Source: Lepus europaeus
Lineage: Eukaryota > Chordata > Mammalia > Lagomorpha > Leporidae
DNA: 64,000 bases
Assembly (NCBI RefSeq): GCF_033115175.1
Contig: NC_084844.1
Span: 34,505,885-34,569,884 of the forward strand
Direction: 5' to 3'
Part shown: positions 29,029-38,000 of the stretch, piece after piece
Position numbering within the stretch: position 1 is the stretch's first letter
Layout: each line of letters opens with the position of its first letter
Position numbers and translations under genes: made by a program
Notes under the pieces: generated by a model
Database searches by the model: none
What the model saw: only the letters and a program-made list of their open reading frames with translations
What the model was told of the DNA's origin: nothing

Positions 29029-32000
29029 CAGATCAGAGAAATTAATTAAGATTTTAAAATCAAAATGAGGATTCTTTCAATATATTAATAACCTCTTTTT
29101 CAGTAGTAATTGCTACTAGTATTGCTGTTGCTTTAGAAGTCAGACAGTAGAGAGAGCAGTTTTTTCTGCTAAACAGTATTATTCTAAAATGAAACAAATT
29201 TAAAATAACTGGGTTGGTTATAAAGTTTTTGTTTTAAATGTTATAATTGTGATCTGTTTTGATAAACAAAACATATATATATATATATATGATATATCTG
29301 TTGATAGTCTTATTCCTGTGCTTTATCTTTGAAGACTGTTACTATTGAAACACTTTCATTGTAGTAGTTTTGTTTTCTGATTGATTGCTATGTAGAAAAA
29401 TATGCCACCACAGCAGTGCAGCTGACATAGCCTTGTTTTACTGCTTCAGCTTTTTATTTTTAGCTTTTGCCTCAGTGGCATCTACCTATTTCCATGACAT
29501 AAAACTAATAATGGAATCTTACCTGAGGACAATTAATAAACTAAAATGTCTGTTCTGGGAAAGTAAAGATAGATAATCAAACTGTCATTTAGTCAGAAGA
29601 TAAACTTGCTAATATTGTAACAACTGTGTGTGACACGAGTTTAGACTTTCCTATACTTAACCTGAATTTACTCTGGGATGTTTGCCAGTTTTAATTAATT
29701 GGGTTTTTTAATTATTTTGGTTTATTAAATTTATTTGTTTGAAAGAGAGAAAATGCCATTGGCTTAAGATGCTTAGTTATAACCTCTGACCAATCATCAA
29801 TTGACCACTGGAGTTAAGTAAACAAAATGAAAACTTCACTAGAAGGGTTAAACAATAGATTTGGGTTGGCAGAAGAAAGGATGAATTAATTTGGTTTTTT
29901 AAAAATTCAAAATAGACAATTGTTTAAAACAGATTGGCCAGCACCGCAGCTCAATAGGCTAATCCTCCCCCTGCGGCGCTGGCACCCCGGGTTCTAGTCC
30001 CGGTCAGGGCACCGGATTCTGTCCCGGTCACTCCTCTTCCAGTTCATCTCTCTGCTGTGGCCTGGGAGTGCAGTGGAGGATGGCCCAAGTGCTTGGGCCC
30101 TGCACCCGCATGGGAGACCAGGAGAAGCACCTGGCTCCTGCCATCGGATCAGTGCAGTGCGCCGGCCACGGCAGCCATTGTGGGGTGAACCAATGGAAAA
30201 GGAAGGCCTTTCTCTCTGTCCCTCTCTCACTGTCCACTCTGCCTGTCAAAACAAACAAACAAAAAACCCAGATATTTCACGAAGAAAGGCAGAAGGGGTG
30301 GGCATTTGACATAGGGATTAAGATATCAACTTAGAGGCCTGCATGCCATAGTAAAGTGTTGGGTTTGAGTTCTGGATTGGAGTCTCAGCTCTCCTTAAAA
30401 ATGATTATTTCATGGGATGGACATTTGGCACAGTGGTTAAAACTTAGCTGGTTGGGACACACACATCCCATATCATAATGCCCAGATTCTAGTTTTCTGC
30501 TAATGCACACCTTGGGAAGCTGCTGGTGATGGCTCAAGTACTTAGGTCTCTGTCACCCAAATGGGAGATCTGATTGACTTCCCATCTCTTGCCTTCAGCC
30601 TGGTCTACCCTGGCTGTTGCAGGCATTTGAGGAATGTACCAGCAGATGTGAGACCTCTCTGGTTCTGTCTCTCTGCCTTTTGTCTCTTTGTAACATTATG
30701 TATATTTTACTATGAGCATAGATTACTTTTTTTTTTTTTTTTTGATAGGCAGAGTGGACAATGAGAGAGAAAGAGACAGAGAAAGGTCTTCCTTTTGCCG
30801 TTGATTCACCCTCCAATGGCTGCTGCGGCCAGTGCACCGCGCTGATCCGAAGGCAGGAACCAGGTGCTTCTCCTGGTCTCCCATGCGGGTGCAGGGCCCA
30901 AGGACTTGGGCCATCCTCCACTGCACTCCTGGGCCATAGCAGAGAGCTGAACTGGAAGAGGAGCAACGGGGACAGAATCCGGTGCCCTGACCGGGACTAG
31001 AACCCGAGGTGCCGGTGCCGCAGGCAGAGGATTAGCCTATTGAGCCGCAGCGCTGGCCGTAGATTACTCTTAAAGTTAAAAAAAAAAAAAAAATTGAAAA
31101 GTAAATTCTAAATACTATTTTAGAGTCAAAGTAAATATATTGGGAGAAGTAATGTTGCTATTATGATAAAAATCTGCAAAATATGGCCAAAGAAAAGTTG
31201 GAGACATTAAAGTTCCTGTCCTCCCCGCCACCACAAGAAGAGTTAATGTAGTTCTGTTTTATTCTACCCCAGGAAGTGAGGCAGATTTTATTTTAATGAG
31301 CTTGAAAAAGTAAAGTGAAATATAGGCACTTAATATAAACTTGAGCTATATTGCTTCTCCAATTCTTTTAGTTGATCCAGAGTACCAGAAAGAAGCAGAG
31401 CAGAGACATCGAGAATTGGCAGCTAAGGCTGGAGGATTTAATGACTTTGCAACTTTGGCTGTCATCTTTGAACAATGCAAATCAAGGTATGTGAAGTAGT
31501 CCTTTTTGATATATAACTGTAATGTGTACTTTACGACTTTAGACACAAAGGTTCAATGAGGCTGATGTTCACCTCAGGGTTTTTTGAACATCAGGGAGAT
31601 TATCTTTCAGGTGACTATTGTTTACTTCGTAAGCATGTATTATATAATATTGGTTGTCTTCTTCTCTCCCCAAATCTTTCCTGAAAATGACCTTGATTAT
31701 AAAATTTTGCTTCTATGTAGGTAGCTTAGATGGGAAAGTAATTGTATATATTTAAATGTATGTTTACAAAGAAATCCATTTACAAATTATTTTTTCAAAT
31801 AAACAGAGGCACCTACATTAATTGGTTTTTCAAATTTACTAATATGCTTTTTTGGGTGTTGGACAGATCTCATAAGAGAGTTGATATTAGCTAATGGGTT
31901 TTTATGTCTAGTAGAAATGAGAATGTTAAGCTGTGCTTCACTTACAGAATACATTTTCAAGGTAATAGTTTTTTGTTTTGCAGTGGAGCCCCAGCTTCGT

Positions 32001-35000
32001 GGTGCCAGAAACATTGGATTCATTGGAGGTGCTTATTTTCTGCATTTCGTGTGGAGGCTCAACTTCGGGAACTAATCAGGAAGCTTAAACAGGTGATTGT
32101 AATCATGGTTTTTCCCTTCAGTAGCATTTTGGACCTATATATTTCAGATTGAATTTTCATTGATGTTCAGTTACTTCTTATACCTCCTTTTATTCTGCCA
32201 CCCTCCCTTTCTGCTTTATTCTACCGATAACCATCTCTCAGATACTAGTAATAATAAAGGAATTTTTTTAAAAAGATTCATCTGTTTATTTGAAAGTCAG
32301 AGTACAGCCCCACAGCAGCCAGGGCTGGGCCAGGCCAAAGCCAGGAGCCAGGAGCTTCATCCAAGTCTCTTACATGGGTTCCAGGGGCCCATGGACTTGG
32401 GCCATCTTCTGCTGTTTTTCCCAGGCCATTAGCAGGGAGCTGGACTGGAAGTGGAGCAGCTGGGACACAAACTGGTGCCCATATGGGATGCTGGCATCGC
32501 CACCATGCCAGCCCCAGTAATAAAGGAATTTCATCTTCAGAAATGAAGATACTTAAAAATAGCTTTATTTGGGGTGGCATTATGGGCAGTGAGTTATCAC
32601 CTGAGGTGCCCACGTCCCCTATTAAAGTGCCAGTTTGAATCCTGCCTACCCTGCTTCTGATCCATCCCCAGCTAATGCATCCTGGGAAGCAGCAGATCAT
32701 GACTGAAGTTCTTGGACCCTTGCCACCCACGTAGGAGAGCAGTATAGAATTCTGTGCTCCTGGGTTTGGCCTGGCCCAGTCCTAGCTGTTGGGGAGTGAA
32801 CCAATGGATGGAAGGTCTTTCTGTTTCTCAATTTCTCTCTTAGTTGCTCTTCCTTCTCTTCAAGTAGATAAACATTAAAAAAATAAAAACAAACAAACAA
32901 AAAAACCCTTAGCTAAAATTGACATTCGGTAAGCTGCAAATATTTAAATTGTACAGTCTGATTTTGACATCTGTGTAAACCCGTGAATGATTATCACAAT
33001 CAAGATGTGAACATATCCATCACTTTCCATCCCCTTGTGTTTTTTTTTTAAAGATTTATTTATTTATTTGAAAGAGTTACACAAAGAGAGGAGAGGCAGA
33101 GAGAGAGAGAGGGGTCTTCCATCCTTTGGTTCACTCCTTAATTGGCTGGAGCTGCGTGGATCCAAAGCTAGGAGCCAGGAACTTGTTCTGGTGCAGGGGT
33201 ACATGGGTCCAAGGACTTGGGCCATCTTCTACTTTCCCAGGCCATAGCTAAGAGCTGGATCGGAAGTGGAGCAGCTGGGACTCGAACCGGTGCCCATATG
33301 GGAAGCTGGTACTGCAGGTGGCAGCTTTACCTTCCAACCCCTTTCACCCCTTTTTGTAATCCATCCATCTCCCTTCCCAGGCCCTCTGCTCTCACCCAGG
33401 CAACCACTGATATACTTTCTGTCCCTATACATAAGTTTGCATTTCCTAGGATTTTACATACATGGAATCATACATTATGTATTTGGAGTGGGAGAGCGTC
33501 TGACTTCTTTTACTCATCATAATTACTTAAATTTTTTTGTCTATTTAAAATTCTTTAATTCCCTTGTGATACTTATTCATTTTTATTAAGTAGAGTGTAG
33601 TGTTTCAACATACTTATGTGGTATAAATGATCAAATCAGGCAGTTAGCATTTCTATTTATATATTTTAACTGATAGTTCTTATTGTAAAATATTCATGAC
33701 ACAAAGTACCATTTTTTCAGTGCATAGGTCAGCAGCTTTAAGTATATTTATACTGTTCTACAACCCTTACTGCTTTCCATTTCTAGAAAATTTTCAGCAT
33801 CCCATACTGAACTTCTCTATTAAACAAAAATTCCCCACTACCTTCTTTCCCTACTTTGTGTCTTTGTCTTTGATTCTTTTTCTCTCTGTTTCATTTTGAA
33901 TGTTACCTGTTTTGTCTTCCAGCATAGTAATCTTTTCTTCTGCAGGGTCTGATTTGACTTTAATCCAATCAAGTACATTTTTCATCTCAGATGTTATTGT
34001 TTTCATCTCTAGATGTTAGATTAAAGTGTTAAAAATTTTTCTTTTAAATTTTCCATGTTTCTACTGAACTTTTTGAACAAATGCAATCCAGTTGTAATGT
34101 ACACAGAATATAAATATATTTAACATGCGCTATTTCTGAGTTGAATTTTATGTCCTCATTATGGATTGTATTTTCCTGTTTGTTGGCATGCTTGATAATT
34201 TTTTAATGGATTCCAAAAAACCATGTAGACAATGAAGTATTCCAGTCTGGCTTATAGAAGCAAGCACCTTCCTAACCCTTTGTACTGTTACCTCTTAACC
34301 TAACTCTTTATCTCAGGAAGTTTGCTCTATTCCATTTGGGTTTCTCTTGCTTCTGCTTTTGTCTGGAATCTCTCTCAAAGCTGTAAACTGGGCAAGTTGT
34401 TAAGTTTACTTCATTTATTTTCTTTCTCTCAGGGGTCAGTGTTCTCTGTTGCCTGATAACAGTATTTTAGAAATTATTATTTTGTATATTTGCATTATTT
34501 TATATATTTGGTCCATATTTTGGTTGTGTTAGGTCGTAGAATAAATCTGATCTCTCTTCCTTCATATTGGCAAGCAAAGTGTAGAAATTTTAATTTTTTT
34601 AAAGATTTATTTTATTTATTTGAAAGGCAGAGTTAGAGAAAGAGGGAAAGAGAGAGAGAGAAGGGAAGAGAAGAGAGAGGTCTTCCATATTTTGGTTAAC
34701 TCTCCAAATGGCCACAATGACCAGGGCTGGGCCAGGCCAAAGCCAGGAGCCAGGCACTTTTTCTGGGTCTCCCACGTGGTTTTTGCAAGGGTCCAAGCAC
34801 TTGGGCCATCCTTCCTTCCTTTCCCAGGCTCATTAGCAGGGAGCTACATCGGAAGTGGGGCAGCCAGGACTTGAGTCAGCGCCCATATGGGATGTTGGTG
34901 CTGCAGGTAGGAGCTTAAACCATCATACCATAGCACTGGCCATAAAATTTTAGTTTTTCAAAATGAGATTACTCCAAATTGTTTTTTGAGGCTTACCACT

Positions 35001-38000
35001 GTACGTACATTCTTTCTACAGCAAAGTGATTTCCCAAGAGAGACCTTTGAAGGCCCTAAACATGAAGTGCTACGAAGATGTCTTTGTGCAGGCTATTTCA
35101 AAAATGTAGCTCGAAGGTAAGCAGCATGAGCTAGAGAGATAAATCAAGAAGTATGACTGTGTCTGATTACAGTATTGAACCATTTAATGTTAGTATTAAC
35201 GACTGAAGGTTTGATTTAAGCTCTGTACTGATGATGGAATCAATTAGAGGAACTGCAGTGACCAGGAATAGGGTGTTGGACCTCAAGCAGGGCAGGAGGG
35301 AATGTATGTGGGGCAGCTCTCTAGCACTGGTTATCATCACCTGAGGCACCTGACAAAGGTTTTCTTGAAAAACTGTTGCCTTTTCTGGAGTGTGAAAGCC
35401 AAACAGGTTGAAATAGCACTCTCAGGAAACTTATCTTGGCTTAGAGCATCAGAGTTCAGACAGGGTGGGGAGGGATTGTTTTCTGTGGGGTATCAGAGTC
35501 TAAGGAGGGCATTTCTGGAAAGGGGTAACAGTGGTGGTGATGGAAAATGCCCAGGAATTGATCACAGAACTAAGGAGATTAAGGATAACAGTGAACAGAA
35601 TTAGAGATATTGAAAGGCAGAAAATAAGAGTGACCTCTGTTTGGTTAGAATTTCAGAGCTTCATCATGATAGTGTATTGGGTTGGTATCTTACTCTCAAA
35701 TGGTTCCAGTAAAAACATTTTTTGTACTAGTCACTTTTCAGAATCTAAAAAATACAATATATTTTTGTTATATGTGCTAAACACTGGGCATGTACTGAAG
35801 ATTGAAAGGTAGAGATGTGAGTTCTGACCTTATTTTTGATATAAGTCTAGTAAAGGATACAAGTAAATAGTGCAATCAGATCTGAGCTATAATAAGAACA
35901 TACATGTATACCTGAGGTCTTCAAAAAGTTCACGAAAAACATATTATGAATAAACTGTATGGAATTCAAGATTTTTTTTGTACTAAAGCCTACATATATC
36001 AAGTATTATAGGAAATCAATTGAGGTAACAATTGAACTAGACTTTTTTAAGATTTATTTATTAATTTGAAAGAGTTACAGAGAGAGAAAGTGAGACAGAG
36101 AGAGAATCCTTATTTGCTGGTTTACTTCTCAGGTGGCTGCAGCAGCCAGAGCTGGGCCAGGCCGAAGCCAGGAGCCAGGAGCTTCATCTGAGCCTCCCAC
36201 TTAGGTGGCAAAGGCCCAAGCATGTGAGCCATCCTCTGCTGCTTTTCCTAGGTCATGAAGAGGGATCTGGATTAGAAGTGGAGCAGCTGGGACATGAACC
36301 AGCACCATATGGGATGCCAGCATCACAGGCAGTGGCTTTATCCACCATGCCACAATGCTGGCCCCTAGGCTTATTGTTTTGACAAGTTTTTGGAATGACA
36401 TTACATAGAGAGGTATAAAAGATAAAAATTTGAAGTCAGGGACATGAATTAGAAAATAGATGAAAATTTCTAATTGTTAGATTTTAGAATAGTGGAAAAT
36501 CATTTATCCCTTTAAAAAGTGATATAGCATAATAAAATAAAAAGAAGACTGTAGTTAAACCAGAGGACCTGGGGCCGGCACTGTGGCGAAGTGGGTTAAT
36601 GCCCGGGCCTGAAGCACTGGCATCCCATATGGGTGCCGGTTCTAGTCCTGGCTGCTCCACTTCCAGTTTAGCTCTCTGCTATGGCCTGGGAAAGCAGTAG
36701 AAGATGGCCCAAGTTCTCGGGCCCCTGCACCCATGTGGGAGAACCCGGAAGAAGCTCCTGGCTCCTGGCTTCGGATTGGCGCAGCTCTGGCCGTTGTGGC
36801 CATCTGGGGAGTGAACTATCAGATGGAAGACCTCTCGCTCACTCTCTCAGCCTCTCCTCTTCCTGTGTAACTCTGACTTTCAAATAAACAAATAAATCTT
36901 TAAAAAAAAAAACCAGAGGACCTATGTTTAGGGCTTGGTTTCACCAAGTGTCAGCTCTTTGATTTTGAGAAGGCTAGTTGTCTAAGTCTCAACTTTTTTT
37001 TTTAATATTTTATTTATTTGAGAGGCAGAGTTACAGAGAGAGACAGACAGACAGAACCCGGTATGCCGGCGCCGCTAGGCAGAGGATTAGCCTGTTAAGC
37101 CACAGCGCTGGCCTTGTTATTACTTATTAACCAGAAATGCTTATACTTAACTGAAATGACTATTTAACTTCTATCTAAGAACTGGTAGAAATGTTATAGT
37201 GATATAAATTTAAATCTCTGCTTTATATTGTTCTTTGTAATGGAATGTATTTCATTATTGGACTTAGTGCTTTGCTTACTTGTCTTATTGTTCTGGTTTT
37301 TATCATTTGGTTTTCTGTTTATAGATCTATTGGGAGAACATTTTGCACAATGGATGGGCGTGGAAGCCCAGTTCACATTCATCCTTCCTCAGCAGTAAGT
37401 ATTTTTAGTAAAGGGAAGACATGTGTAGAGTTGTTAGAATAAATAATGGAAGTCTTACACTTTTTGCTTTGAGGTTAAACCCACATATCTTTATATGACA
37501 TAGTGCTTAAGAATATTAGTTGTCCACACCTCCTGTTTAAAGAAGATAGGAGTCAATTCTGAAGGGTTTTGTTTGGTTGGTCTAATGTGGAATAGGGCAG
37601 ATTATTGAGTTACCCTCTTTAAATGAATTTATTTGTATAGCTTCATGAACAGGAAACCAAGCTTGAATGGATTATTTTTCATGAGGTATTAGTTACCACC
37701 AAAGTCTACGCAAGAATTGTATGTCCAATCCGTTATGAGTGGGTAAGAGACTTGTTACCCAAGTTGCATGAACTTAATGCTCATGATTTGAGTAGTGTGG
37801 CACGGCGTGAAGTGAGAGAAGATGCAAGAAGAAGATGGACAAATAAGGAAAATGTAAAGCAGCTTAAGGGTGAGTGAATCATTGTTCTGCTCTTAACTTC
37901 CATATCATATTGTTTCCTGCTAGTGTTTATTGTTTTTATTTTGTTCATATTTTTTGTGCACTATTATCATTTCTTCTGAGAAATAGCCTTTTTCCATGAA

